Positions 36,201 through 42,767 of a DNA stretch of 44,712 nucleotides are shown here, piece after piece. Every line of letters starts with the position of its first letter. Positions within the stretch are counted from its first letter, which is position 1. The position numbers and the translations under genes are program-made. The notes beneath the pieces are model-generated. The model searched no databases. It was not told where the DNA came from and saw only the letters and a list, made by a program, of their open reading frames with translations. This DNA is from an uncultured Croceitalea sp. (GTDB lineage: Bacteria > Bacteroidota > Bacteroidia > Flavobacteriales > Flavobacteriaceae): NCBI GenBank assembly GCA_947503285.1, contig CANNDD010000014.1, positions 1 through 44,712 of the forward strand. The letters are read 5' to 3'.

Positions 36201-36323
36201 TATAAATCCACTGGTTTTGGCCTTTCAAATATGAAAATGCGTGCTAGGAAATTGAAGGGAACCCTGAATTTTCATACCGAAAATGGCTTTAGTGTACACC
36301 TGGACTTGCCTTTTCAAATGTAA
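33285..36323 (+). CDS. Two-component-propeller sensor histidine kinase
   Basis: 1012 aa. Signal peptide (LLGFVIWFFIGNALAQ), then a long periplasmic region of propeller repeats (for example GLMYFGTTQGLNRYDG, GLLWGSTDNGLFKIK, DQVWLGTRNDGVIKID, GSLWVGTYGGGLKHI), a Y_Y_Y domain near 680-775, one helix (WFIGLVLLALSGIVYSVF) and a HisKA_3/HATPase kinase. The phosphorylated His is His827 in SSDLHDDVGSMLSGLA; N box EAINNVVRHS and G boxes DNGS, GFGLSNM are intact. It starts at TTG (33285); an in-frame stop at 33273 and the signal peptide support this start. Its partner regulator follows 57 bp later. Confidence 0.93.
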   Translation: MSTIIRHLPTLLGFVIWFFIGNALAQNPSQIDVLNTDHGLLFRDVSNIAQDSTGLMYFGTTQGLNRYDGTNFKAYTSDTNNPFYVKEDFIKANMVYEPTENALWFMANDELFQLLLTEDSIINYTRKHNLKDRVLDVFKTKDNAIWVVTDDFWEVKKDSSKLYLQKFENNAFHVMAQINRYKRVFNQVAIDADGFIWWTTTRGTNKYSLKGELLEHIKLDTHNWSGDVIHYVPSFFDSNNTHYYFPNSTGGIAIFDTKTKTHKTILKSNEIFRHAVEDQNNNIWFSSDSSVYKMDAQGNFTNYGNLLKSTFDFSVISSLFVDKTGLLWGSTDNGLFKIKTEEQLFRTLFKSEKEGWGNSMRGIFEAFEGRIFSLCENQHKLWYTTKTGITDTLPLKNALGKPISLLYDANFLVTDETKTKAYTTANGLSEIDLKTGLTTTYNAFTSNNNVNGPNSLLRLDNGKLLFGYTFEHLTLFDPKSKKSKPIFSTKSLDSNIRDIRVFEKSRDQDQVWLGTRNDGVIKIDLKGQIVTSYNQSTLPEFGNYQILSLLEDDDGSLWVGTYGGGLKHISGDGELLAHYSTDNGLPNNNVVGVLKTENNTLLISTYDGLSVMDMSSGEFQNFYAEDGLSHNEFNYSSFFKSNNGLFYFGGMNGVNVFDPKELEQPVEPPDIQFLGISGYNSKTKDYFETDYAQTEFSELEISPYDQYFEVNWSLPSYFQNNKNTFSTQLEGFEDRWFYQGNATSIRYNQLPAGNYVLKVKGTDSSGKESASVLSIPITVRQIFYKRWWFIGLVLLALSGIVYSVFRYRLQQILAIERLRTQISSDLHDDVGSMLSGLAMQTELLEATASEKDKKRLHKIGNISRNAVSQMRDLVWSIDSRRETIAHLIERMQELAEELLLSKGITFNINSKGIKNLDKKLPAQTKQDIFLIYKEAINNVVRHSDATQVQIKIVNSLKGCSFTIQDNGSNKETYKSTGFGLSNMKMRARKLKGTLNFHTENGFSVHLDLPFQM

Positions 36324-36380
36324 TTCTTTCACATTGTTATGTGGTTTGCGGAGGGGAGCTAAAATTGTAACTTTATCTAT

Positions 36381-37013
36381 ATGATTTCCCTAGCCCTCAT
36401 TGAAGACGATTTGTTGATTCAGGAAAGTTTACGCGACTTTTTTAGGGCACAAGAGGGTATTGCTGAACTGCAAACGGCTACTTCGGTAGAATGTTTTCTT
36501 TCTGATTTTGCAAAAGTGGAAAATCGGTTAGAGCCAGAAATCATTTTATTAGATATCAATTTATTGGGCATTTCGGGTATTGAGGGCATTCCCTTGTTGT
36601 TGGATGCATTTTCCAAGGTAGATATTATTATGTTGACCACGTTTGAGGACAATGACAAGATTTTCAAAGCGCTTTCGGCTGGGGCTTGTTCGTATTTGTC
36701 CAAAAAGACGCCCCTTGCAAAAATACTGGAAGCGGTAGAAGTGGTTTATGCCGGGGGCTCGTATATGTCGCCCAGCATCGCCCGTAAGGTGGTCAACCGT
36801 TTTGCGCCCAGCAAAAAAGTGTCGCAAAAACTCACCAAACGCCAACAAGAAATTGTTGATGGTATTGTGGCTGGTAAGAGCTATAAAATGATTGCTGACG
36901 ATTTGTTTGTGTCTTTAGATACCGTACGCAGCCACATAAAAAACATCTACAAGGCCTTGAACATTAACAGTAAGGCGGAATTAATCAGGAAATCTTATGA
37001 CAATGAGATTTGA
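36381..37013 (+). CDS. NarL/FixJ-type response regulator, partner of the propeller kinase
   Basis: 210 aa. Receiver domain with D9/D10, acceptor Asp58 in EIILLDINLLGISG, Thr in IIMLTTFED and Lys in YLSKKTP. LuxR HTH about 140-205 (LTKRQQEIVDGIVAGKSYKMIADDL...TVRSHIKNIYKAL). All receiver residues are intact, unlike the regulator at 5008-5652. Directly downstream of the HisKA_3 kinase, so the two form a pair. Target genes may include the divergent RidA-led island, but this is only inference from position. Confidence 0.93.
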   Translation: MISLALIEDDLLIQESLRDFFRAQEGIAELQTATSVECFLSDFAKVENRLEPEIILLDINLLGISGIEGIPLLLDAFSKVDIIMLTTFEDNDKIFKALSAGACSYLSKKTPLAKILEAVEVVYAGGSYMSPSIARKVVNRFAPSKKVSQKLTKRQQEIVDGIVAGKSYKMIADDLFVSLDTVRSHIKNIYKALNINSKAELIRKSYDNEI

Positions 37014-37650
37014 TTTATACCATTAAAATTCATAGGTCGTAAAATATGTTGTGCGTTTCTAATTTAGTTAAAGGTTTTACATCAAAATAAAATCCCTCAA
37101 AATAGGAATCCAATAATAACACTTTTAGGTCGATAGATTAATTTACTCAGTAATTAAAAGCCGTTCCACCCCATTCGCTACATTTCTTAAAAAGAGGTTC
37201 ATTAAAATAATCTTGAACACAGTAGCTGAAAAAGCGACAGTGTTCGCTTTCAAGACCATCACCATACATTTCTTCAGAAAGGTCGAAATTTTCTTGGAAC
37301 AGACGGCATAATCGGTCATAGCTTCCCTTTTTAAAGTCCTTGCCCAATCAAAATTTTAGGGTGGTTACCGAAAAGGTAACAGCTATGGCGTTATGGGAAG
37401 TAAGCGAAAGGAGAAAGAGACGGACTCTGGTTTTACAGTGCTACAAAGTCTATCATATAAGATTAAATACAATCAAACATCATTAAATGAAAAGGAAAAT
37501 GCCCAAGATATAACAAGTAAGCGTTATTAAATGGAATACGATACCAAATAGCATCAAATCAACCATGGAGAGTTGAACGGATACCGAATGAATTTAATCG
37601 ATGTGGTGAAAAATGATTAAGAAAGCTATGCTTTCCGTCTACAGAAAACC
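37014..37650. other. Region of about 640 bp with one doubtful ORF
   Basis: After the response regulator the sequence shows no convincing gene apart from the small minus-strand ORF at 37147-37347. Small inverted repeats occur (GTTACC-gaaaa-GGTAAC near 37364-37380; GAAAGC-tat-GCTTTC at 37621-37635). Confidence 0.6.
37147..37347 (-). CDS. Doubtful 66-aa ORF, possible gene remnant
   Basis: 66 aa with four Cys and many aromatic residues (SEHCRFFSYCVQDYFNEPLF). The composition is protein-like, but it begins with TTG directly after an in-frame TGA, and I do not recognise it. It may be the 3' end of a decayed gene or a small real gene. Confidence 0.3.
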   Translation of the reverse strand: MGKDFKKGSYDRLCRLFQENFDLSEEMYGDGLESEHCRFFSYCVQDYFNEPLFKKCSEWGGTAFNY

Positions 37651-37681
37651 AAAAAAGCTCCACCTTACGGTGAAGCTTTTT
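37651..37681 (-). terminator. Intrinsic terminator after tRNA-Ser
   Basis: AAAAAGCTTCACC and GGTGGAGCTTTTTT pair around GTAA on the minus strand, ending in a T run just past the tRNA 3' end. Confidence 0.85.
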
Positions 37682-37685
37682 GATG

Positions 37686-37770
37686 CGGAGAAAGAGGGAT
37701 TCGAACCCCCGGAGGTGTGACCCTCAACAGTTTTCAAGACTGCCGCATTCGACCACTCTGCCATTTCTCC
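37686..37770 (-). tRNA. tRNA-Ser (anticodon TGA)
   Basis: 85 nt on the minus strand. Acceptor stem GGAGAAA/TTTCTCC, D arm with GAGTGGTCGAATGC, anticodon loop CTTGAAAAC with TGA at its centre, a long variable arm (GAGGGTCACACCTC) as expected for serine, and the T arm GGGGGTTCGAATCCC. CCA is not encoded. It reads UCA and related Ser codons. It has its own promoter and terminator. Confidence 0.96.
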
Positions 37771-37781
37771 TAATGCGGGTG

Positions 37782-37789
37782 CAAATATA
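37782..37789 (-). promoter_or_regulatory. -7 box of the tRNA-Ser promoter
   Basis: On the minus strand TATATTTG fits the Bacteroidota -7 consensus TAnnTTTG exactly and ends 11 bp before the tRNA's first base. The -33 box would fall near 37810, inside the palindrome at 37805-37832; no clean TTG is seen there. Confidence 0.6.
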
Positions 37790-37804
37790 ATAACCTTTTT
37801 TATT

Positions 37805-37832
37805 CTATGGAACATAAATTTATGTTCTATAG
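37805..37832. promoter_or_regulatory. 28-bp near-perfect palindrome beside the tRNA-Ser promoter
   Basis: CTATGGAACATAAA is followed directly by its complement TTTATGTTCTATAG, with a single mismatch pair. It lies between the stop of the LytTR gene (20 bp away) and the tRNA-Ser -7 box, overlapping the expected -33 position. It could be an operator or, as RNA, a hairpin ending the LytTR transcript; no T run follows on the minus strand. Confidence 0.6.
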
Positions 37833-37851
37833 CTGCTTTTTTTAAAACAAG

Positions 37852-38961
37852 CTAGAGATTAAGCCACTGTTTGAATTCTGAGGCCCTATTCTTGCTGATG
37901 ATGATATCTACTTCTGAATTGGGGTTTACCAAGATTTTAAGTTGGTTATTGCCATACTTGACTATTTTCTCTATTGCTGAAATGGCAATGATGAATTGTC
38001 TGTTGGCCCTAAAAAAATAGGTGCTGTCCAAATTGGAAAAAAGTTCATCCAAACTTGAATTGGATGTTGAACGTTTTGAATCGATACAGACCACATACGT
38101 AATGGTACTTTCCGTGTAAATGTAGGCAATATCGGTAGTAGGCACCGGCCGTAGTTCATTTCTACGATAGGTAAGTATGCGCCTTTTGGTCGCAACGTCA
38201 TCTTCAAGGTTTACCTCTGATTTTTCCTCTACTTTCTGCTGGTAGGCATTGACGGCACTATTTAACTTTGCCAAGTTTACTACCTCATTGGAGAGTTTTA
38301 GGTTTTTCGTCTCCAATCTTTTTTCATAAGTACTTCCGATTAGCCTAACCGCAACTACCGAAGAAACGATCATAACTAGCCCCATGATGATTAAAATGGT
38401 ATAAAACTTACTTCTTAAATCACCGATTTGGGCCATGACCATTTGAGTATTGGCATGTGCGGCAATAATCCAGTCAGAATTCTTGACCGGAAAAAGATAT
38501 ACGACTTCCGATTCTTGTAGTCCATCCTCAAAATCTCGAATGCCCCCAACCTCTTCCTTATCCTGCAATAGGTTATAGAAGTCTTTTGAAGTGAGGTTAT
38601 CGGATACCGAAGAGACAAAAGACTGTTCAGGGCTAATGGTCTCTCCAATAATCTTAACATCAGGATGACAAACAATTTTGCCCGACCAATCAAACATACT
38701 TACAAAGCCGGTCGTCTGGTCAGTATTCTCAATACTTTCTTGCAAAGAAACGATTACGGTGTCTTTAAGAATGCCATTGGCCAATTGTGCACCCAATAAT
38801 GAAGCTACCTCCCTGGCTTCCCTTTTACTGAACTCTAATTGTGTCTCTAGTACTTTATCTGCACTGAATTTTACGAAATAGCCAACGGCAACGCTTGATA
38901 TGATTAAAAATATCAAAGTAACCGATAAAAATGTCAACAGATAAAGACGGTCTTTTCGCAT
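37852..38961 (-). CDS. Membrane-bound Cache-LytTR transcription regulator
   Basis: 369 aa. Helix 1 (LTFLSVTLIFLIISSVAVGYFV, about 9-30), a periplasmic Cache-like sensor (about 35-185; FVSMFDWSGKIVCHPDVKIIG is typical), helix 2 (ILIIMGLVMIVSSVVAVRLI), a coiled-coil segment, and a C-terminal LytTR DNA-binding domain (about 270-369; DIAYIYTES, YFFRANRQFIIAISAIEKIV). It is thus a one-component sensor-regulator rather than a kinase or a usual LytTR response regulator. It may control the divergent cytochrome/YceI operon, whose start lies 215 bp away; this is inference from position. Confidence 0.88.
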   Translation of the reverse strand: MRKDRLYLLTFLSVTLIFLIISSVAVGYFVKFSADKVLETQLEFSKREAREVASLLGAQLANGILKDTVIVSLQESIENTDQTTGFVSMFDWSGKIVCHPDVKIIGETISPEQSFVSSVSDNLTSKDFYNLLQDKEEVGGIRDFEDGLQESEVVYLFPVKNSDWIIAAHANTQMVMAQIGDLRSKFYTILIIMGLVMIVSSVVAVRLIGSTYEKRLETKNLKLSNEVVNLAKLNSAVNAYQQKVEEKSEVNLEDDVATKRRILTYRRNELRPVPTTDIAYIYTESTITYVVCIDSKRSTSNSSLDELFSNLDSTYFFRANRQFIIAISAIEKIVKYGNNQLKILVNPNSEVDIIISKNRASEFKQWLNL

Positions 38962-39111
38962 GATGCTTTGTTAAATGCTAAAATAAGAATCTTTAAAAAA
39001 TATAGTAGGTATGAACGTGCTTTACTCAACTTAAATGGTAAAAGCTTGAAATTTTCAAGGTCAAATATTCCTTATTAAGCCTAAAAATTCCCTTTCACAA
39101 AAGTTAATAGG

Positions 39112-39140
39112 TTGTATCCCAGACGATATGGGTTCATTTG
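39112..39140 (+). promoter_or_regulatory. Candidate promoter of the cytochrome/YceI operon
   Basis: TTG (39112-39114) and TTCATTTG (39133-39140; 7 of 8 to TAnnTTTG if one base is allowed to vary) stand 18 bp apart, as in Bacteroidota promoters. The first ATG is at 39177. Low confidence. Confidence 0.35.
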
Positions 39141-39176
39141 AATTGTAATTAACATAAACATTTAAAACAGAAAAAA

Positions 39177-39569
39177 ATGAAGAGAACTAAGTTGATCATG
39201 CTTTTTTTATGCTTCCTGGTCGTCTGTAGCTGTACAAACGACAGCGAAGATGATTTGATTGGGCTTGACCAAGAACAAGGTAGTGATGATGAAACCGACG
39301 ATGTTGAAGCAACCGGAATCACCTATGAAAACACGGTAAAGGCCATTATCCAAGGTAGTTGTATCGGCTGTCATGACAATCCACCTAGAAACGGAGCCCC
39401 GTTTGCACTTGTAAATTTTCAGCAAGTCAGTCAACGGGCCAATAGTATCCTTAGTGCGATGGCGAGGCAAAATGGTGCGGCCGGTGCGATGCCACCTGCT
39501 GGGCGATTACCCGAAAATACCATTGATCAGATCCAAGAGTGGATTGACAACGGGACTCCAGAAAATTAA
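39177..39569 (+). CDS. Monohaem cytochrome c lipoprotein
   Basis: 130 aa. Lipoprotein signal (MLFLCFLVVCSC, lipid Cys probably 19) and an acidic linker (about 22-45). The haem motif is C62-x-x-C65-H66 in GSCIGCHDNPP; a likely distal Met105 is in GAMPPAGRLPE. It resembles the small c-type domains found with Bacteroidota and planctomycete exported enzymes. It would carry electrons on the periplasmic face of a membrane. First gene of the cluster with YceI, OB-fold and DUF5777 proteins. Confidence 0.88.
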   Translation: MKRTKLIMLFLCFLVVCSCTNDSEDDLIGLDQEQGSDDETDDVEATGITYENTVKAIIQGSCIGCHDNPPRNGAPFALVNFQQVSQRANSILSAMARQNGAAGAMPPAGRLPENTIDQIQEWIDNGTPEN

Positions 39570-39599
39570 ATTCCAATCCTAATCCAATAAAATCAAAAA

Positions 39600-40163
39600 A
39601 TGAAAAATAATAGAACACTTCTTCTAGCACTCGTATTACTTATTATCAACGTATTGGTCTACAGTTTACAAGCACAAACGAAATATATCGATAAATCAGG
39701 GAACATAAAATTTGAGGCTTCCGAGAAACTCTTTGAACCTGTCGAAGCTGTGAATAATGCGGTTACCGCTGTTTTGAATGCCGATAATGGTGAATTTGCC
39801 TCCTTGGCATTAGTTACGGCATTCCGTTTTAAGAACTCGCTCATGGAAGAGCATTTCAATGAAAACTATATGGAATCCGAAACATACCCCAAAGCAATAT
39901 TCAAGGGTGAATTACGAGATTTTGACCTCTCCAATTTGTCTGAAACTCCAAAGGAATTTGAAGTAGATGGGAAATTAGAATTGCATGGAAAAGAGAAGGA
40001 GGTCAAAACAGTGGTTCGCTTACATCAATTGAATGGAGCCATAGTCATGAAGGGTGGCTTTGCGGTCGCCCCTTCTGACTTTGATATTGAGATCCCTTCA
40101 ATCGTTCGAGGTAAAATTGCAAAGCAAGTAAATGTATCCGTCAATTTTAAGCTACAGCCATGA
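39600..40163 (+). CDS. YceI-like exported protein (module A)
   Basis: 187 aa with a signal peptide (LLLALVLLIINVLVYSLQAQ). Then the YceI lipocalin-like beta barrel: FRFKNSLMEEHFNENYMESE, TYPKAIFKGEL and DGKLELHGKEKEVKTVVRL fit the family. YceI proteins bind polyisoprenoid or fatty-acid-like lipids in the periplasm. It overlaps the OB-fold gene by 4 bp. A paralogue lies in module B (42219-42767). Confidence 0.88.
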   Translation: MKNNRTLLLALVLLIINVLVYSLQAQTKYIDKSGNIKFEASEKLFEPVEAVNNAVTAVLNADNGEFASLALVTAFRFKNSLMEEHFNENYMESETYPKAIFKGELRDFDLSNLSETPKEFEVDGKLELHGKEKEVKTVVRLHQLNGAIVMKGGFAVAPSDFDIEIPSIVRGKIAKQVNVSVNFKLQP

Positions 40164-40570
40164 GTAAAAAAAGAATTGGATATATCGTCATGGCCATTTT
40201 AGTAGTAGGGCTTATTACAGGTTTTGTGGTCTATAAAAAGGTCATCAATCCTGAACAACGGCAAATATCCAAAGAAGTTACGGAATTCACAATGGATGCC
40301 GAAGACCTACAATTTCACTTTCTAAATGATCCAGAGGCCGCCACTTTTAAATATATCGATAAAGTCGTGGAGACCTATGGCACTGTCACCGAAGTGGGGC
40401 CAAATTTCATTGTAATGGAAGGTAAGGTTCAGGCAAACCTTCTACAAGAAAACAAGCAACCCGTCAAAGTCGGTGATATCGTAAAGACCAAAGGCAGATG
40501 CATCGGTTTTGATGAATTTCTGCTATTGGTAAAAATAGATCAAGTAACCATTATTAAAAACAACCAATGA
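40160..40570 (+). CDS. Membrane-anchored OB-fold (tRNA_anti-like) protein (module A)
   Basis: 136 aa. One N-terminal helix (IGYIVMAILVVGLITGFVVY), then an OB-fold of the tRNA_anti-like kind: VETYGTVTEVGPNFIVMEG and VGDIVKTKGRCIGFDEFL. Despite the family name, an exported OB-fold of this kind need not bind RNA. It overlaps its neighbours by 4 bp on both sides (ATGA), so the three proteins are likely made together. The paralogue is the lipoprotein at 41807-42217. Confidence 0.85.
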   Translation: MSKKRIGYIVMAILVVGLITGFVVYKKVINPEQRQISKEVTEFTMDAEDLQFHFLNDPEAATFKYIDKVVETYGTVTEVGPNFIVMEGKVQANLLQENKQPVKVGDIVKTKGRCIGFDEFLLLVKIDQVTIIKNNQ

Positions 40571-41421
40571 AAACTAAGATAGTATTAAGCATATTCCTTT
40601 TTGCAATATTGGGTAGCAATGCCCAAGAGGATCTGCTTGCTGAATTTGATTCCGTGCAACCCAGTTCGTTTAAGACCGCCGCATTTAAAGGATTGAAAAT
40701 CGTAAATTTTGAATCAACGAAGATGATCTCAAAAGGTGAGCTGTATTTTGTGGTATCACATCGCTTTGGATCGGTAAAAACGGGTTTTGAAGATTTTTTC
40801 GGCTTGGATCAAGCGGTTACGCGACTCAATTTTTTGTATGGGATTACGGATGGAATCAATATCGGTGTTTCAAGAAGCTCATTTCAAAAGATTTATGAAT
40901 CTTCTTTAAAGGTAAGGTTGATACGAGAGAAAAAGGATGGTTTTCCCTTCACGATCGTAAGTTCGAACAACATTCTTATCAATACTGCATTGGACCGGCA
41001 ATTTTTGCCAGGTCTAGAATTTGATAATAGATTGGGATATACGGCACAAATGCTGATTTCAAAAAAATTCAATAAAAACTTTTCCCTTCAGTTGATACCG
41101 ACTTTTTTTCATGACAATTTGGTAGCCATTGATGAACAAGACAACTCACAATACGTACTTGGCTTTGGTGGTAGACATAAGTTGACAAAACGATTTTCAC
41201 TCAATTTTGATTATGGCCTGCATTTGAACAGGGCGTCTAGCTCACCATTTGTAAATCCACTTTCCATCGGTGTCGATATAGAAACAGGCGGGCATGTGTT
41301 TCAATTGCATTTTACCAACGCCCAACCAATGAACACCAATGGTTTTTTAGGGCAGGCAACCGGAGATTGGGGAGATGGTGATTTTTTCTTTGGTTTTAAT
41401 CTTTCAAGGGTCTTTAATTGA
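40567..41421 (+). CDS. DUF5777 family outer-membrane beta-barrel protein (module A)
   Basis: 284 aa with a signal peptide (IVLSIFLFAILGSNAQ). The body shows alternating barrel strands and the family's core MISKGELYFVVSHRFGSV and LYGITDGINIGVSRS. The end VFQLHFTNAQPMNTNGFLGQ is shared with the module B member (LLQFMLTNAVNMVEDTFITQ). Probably in the outer membrane; ligand and role unknown. Overlaps the OB-fold gene by 4 bp. Confidence 0.88.
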   Translation: MKTKIVLSIFLFAILGSNAQEDLLAEFDSVQPSSFKTAAFKGLKIVNFESTKMISKGELYFVVSHRFGSVKTGFEDFFGLDQAVTRLNFLYGITDGINIGVSRSSFQKIYESSLKVRLIREKKDGFPFTIVSSNNILINTALDRQFLPGLEFDNRLGYTAQMLISKKFNKNFSLQLIPTFFHDNLVAIDEQDNSQYVLGFGGRHKLTKRFSLNFDYGLHLNRASSSPFVNPLSIGVDIETGGHVFQLHFTNAQPMNTNGFLGQATGDWGDGDFFFGFNLSRVFN

Positions 41422-41429
41422 TACATAAA

Positions 41430-41690
41430 ATGGAAATACAATTAGCAAGAATTCAGGTGCAGAATAGATTCTGTACAAGTTGTAAAAGCGCAATAAAGGC
41501 GCGATTGGCCGAAATAAAATCCATTTCAAATATCGAATTATATGTAAGTGAGTCTTTAGTAGTCTTTAATTTTTTAAGGGCAAATGAGCTATGCGATGTC
41601 TTAAATGTATTATCTGAAATAGGTCACCCCGAAATTGGGGAGCGATTCACAAACCCCAATGAAGCGGTATCGAAAATATGTTTGTGTTAG
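41430..41690 (+). CDS. Small CxxC heavy-metal-associated-like protein
   Basis: 86 aa from the ATG at 41430; a TTG at 41418 is an alternative that overlaps the DUF5777 stop. It has the ferredoxin-like pattern of HMA domains (IQVQNRFCTSCKSAIKARLA), although the metal motif is CTSCK rather than the usual MxCxxC. It ends in KICLC, a second Cys pair. No signal peptide, so cytoplasmic. Metal or haem-related role in the operon is inference. A strong terminator follows. Confidence 0.7.
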   Translation: MEIQLARIQVQNRFCTSCKSAIKARLAEIKSISNIELYVSESLVVFNFLRANELCDVLNVLSEIGHPEIGERFTNPNEAVSKICLC

Positions 41691-41706
41691 TTTAAGTAGT
41701 TTTTAG

Positions 41707-41736
41707 AAGCCTCCCAATTGAGGGAGGCTTTTAATT
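41707..41736 (+). terminator. Intrinsic terminator between modules A and B
   Basis: AAGCCTCCC and GGGAGGCTT pair perfectly around AATTGA, followed by TTAATTTT. It divides the two copies into separate transcripts, or makes module B dependent on its own promoter. Confidence 0.88.
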
Positions 41737-41806
41737 TTGAATTACTGATGTTATATAAAGTCCGTTATAAAGTAGTAGTTTTAATTATGGTTAGTACAAG
41801 TTGGAT

Positions 41807-42217
41807 ATGATAAGGCATTTTTCATTTTTATATCGTATTGTCTTTGGTTGTTTTGCCTTATTCGTTATCAGTTGTAAATATGCAACGAATCAAGATATTA
41901 GTGCCATCGCGCCTAAAATGTCGTATGATGCGGGCAATTTGATTGCTACCTTGCAAACCACAAAAGAGTACGATAGCGAGACCGTCATCGCGGTTACAGG
42001 GATTGTGCATGAAGTCAACACTATCAATAACAGGGTAACTATTTTGTTAAAAGGAAATGACGAACAAGAAAACTATATTATATGCGATATGGATTCCAAT
42101 CAAACCCATAAGATAAAGACCATACAAAAAGGGGATTCTTTGGTAATCAAAGGCCTTTTAAAGGGAATGTTGAAAGATGTCATTATGTTGAATTGTATAA
42201 TTGTCAAGAGCGAATAG
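41807..42217 (+). CDS. OB-fold lipoprotein (module B)
   Basis: 136 aa from the ATG at 41807; the frame extends to a TTG at 41801. Lipoprotein signal ending CFALFVISC. The OB-fold shows VIAVTGIVHEVNTINNRVTI and IQKGDSLVIKGLLKGMLKD. Paralogue of the module A OB-fold protein, but lipid-anchored rather than helix-anchored. One base separates its stop from the YceI-like ATG, so coupling is likely. Confidence 0.82.
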   Translation: MIRHFSFLYRIVFGCFALFVISCKYATNQDISAIAPKMSYDAGNLIATLQTTKEYDSETVIAVTGIVHEVNTINNRVTILLKGNDEQENYIICDMDSNQTHKIKTIQKGDSLVIKGLLKGMLKDVIMLNCIIVKSE

Positions 42218-42218
42218 C

Positions 42219-42767
42219 ATGATAAGGATTTTAGTCATTTTTCTTTTGATGGTCACTAATGCGAAACCACCCAAAGCCACGGAAAAGGTAATTGCAAGAC
42301 AAGGGAAGGTTTCTTTTTTTTCATATACTTCAGTTGAAGATATAAAAGCCGAAAACAATCAGGTTCTAAGTGTAATCGATATAGATAAAAAGGAGATTGC
42401 GGTTCGTATGCTAATGAACGCTTTTATTTTTGAAAAGGCGTTGATGCGAGAGCACTTTAATGAAAGTTATTTAGAGTCGGATATCTATCCAAAGGCCATT
42501 TTTGAAGGTGAAATCGTAGATTTTGATCCTACTATCGATGGCGAGCAGACCCGTATTGTTAAAGGTGTTTTTACCATGCATGGCAAATCCAAAGCGTTGG
42601 AAATAAAGACAAAAATTGTAAAACAAGATAATAATTACATGGTTTCCGGTGTTTTTGAAACTTTTGTAAAAGACTATGATATCAATATTCCGCCATTACT
42701 TGCAGGAAATATAGCCAAAAGTATTTCAGTAGAATTTAGATTTGAATATCAGCCTTATGAAGATTAG
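42219..42767 (+). CDS. YceI-like exported protein (module B)
   Basis: 182 aa from the ATG at 42219. The signal peptide is short (MIRILVIFLLMVTNA). The domain matches module A's YceI closely: FIFEKALMREHFNESYLESD, IYPKAIFEGEIVDFDP and GVFTMHGKSKALEIKTKI. In gene order it follows rather than precedes the OB-fold gene. Its last 11 bp overlap the next gene. Confidence 0.85.
   Translation: MIRILVIFLLMVTNAKPPKATEKVIARQGKVSFFSYTSVEDIKAENNQVLSVIDIDKKEIAVRMLMNAFIFEKALMREHFNESYLESDIYPKAIFEGEIVDFDPTIDGEQTRIVKGVFTMHGKSKALEIKTKIVKQDNNYMVSGVFETFVKDYDINIPPLLAGNIAKSISVEFRFEYQPYED

Noticed and set aside
37621-37635. Hairpin GAAAGC-tat-GCTTTC as a terminator
   Set aside because: Stem of only 6 bp without a T run, next to a much better terminator at 37651-37681.
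26408-39650. Similarity between the starts of the NTF2-like lipoprotein (MKNNRTFLITFL) and the module A YceI protein (MKNNRTLLLALV)
   Set aside because: Only a short signal-peptide stretch matches and the mature proteins are unrelated; taken as coincidence.
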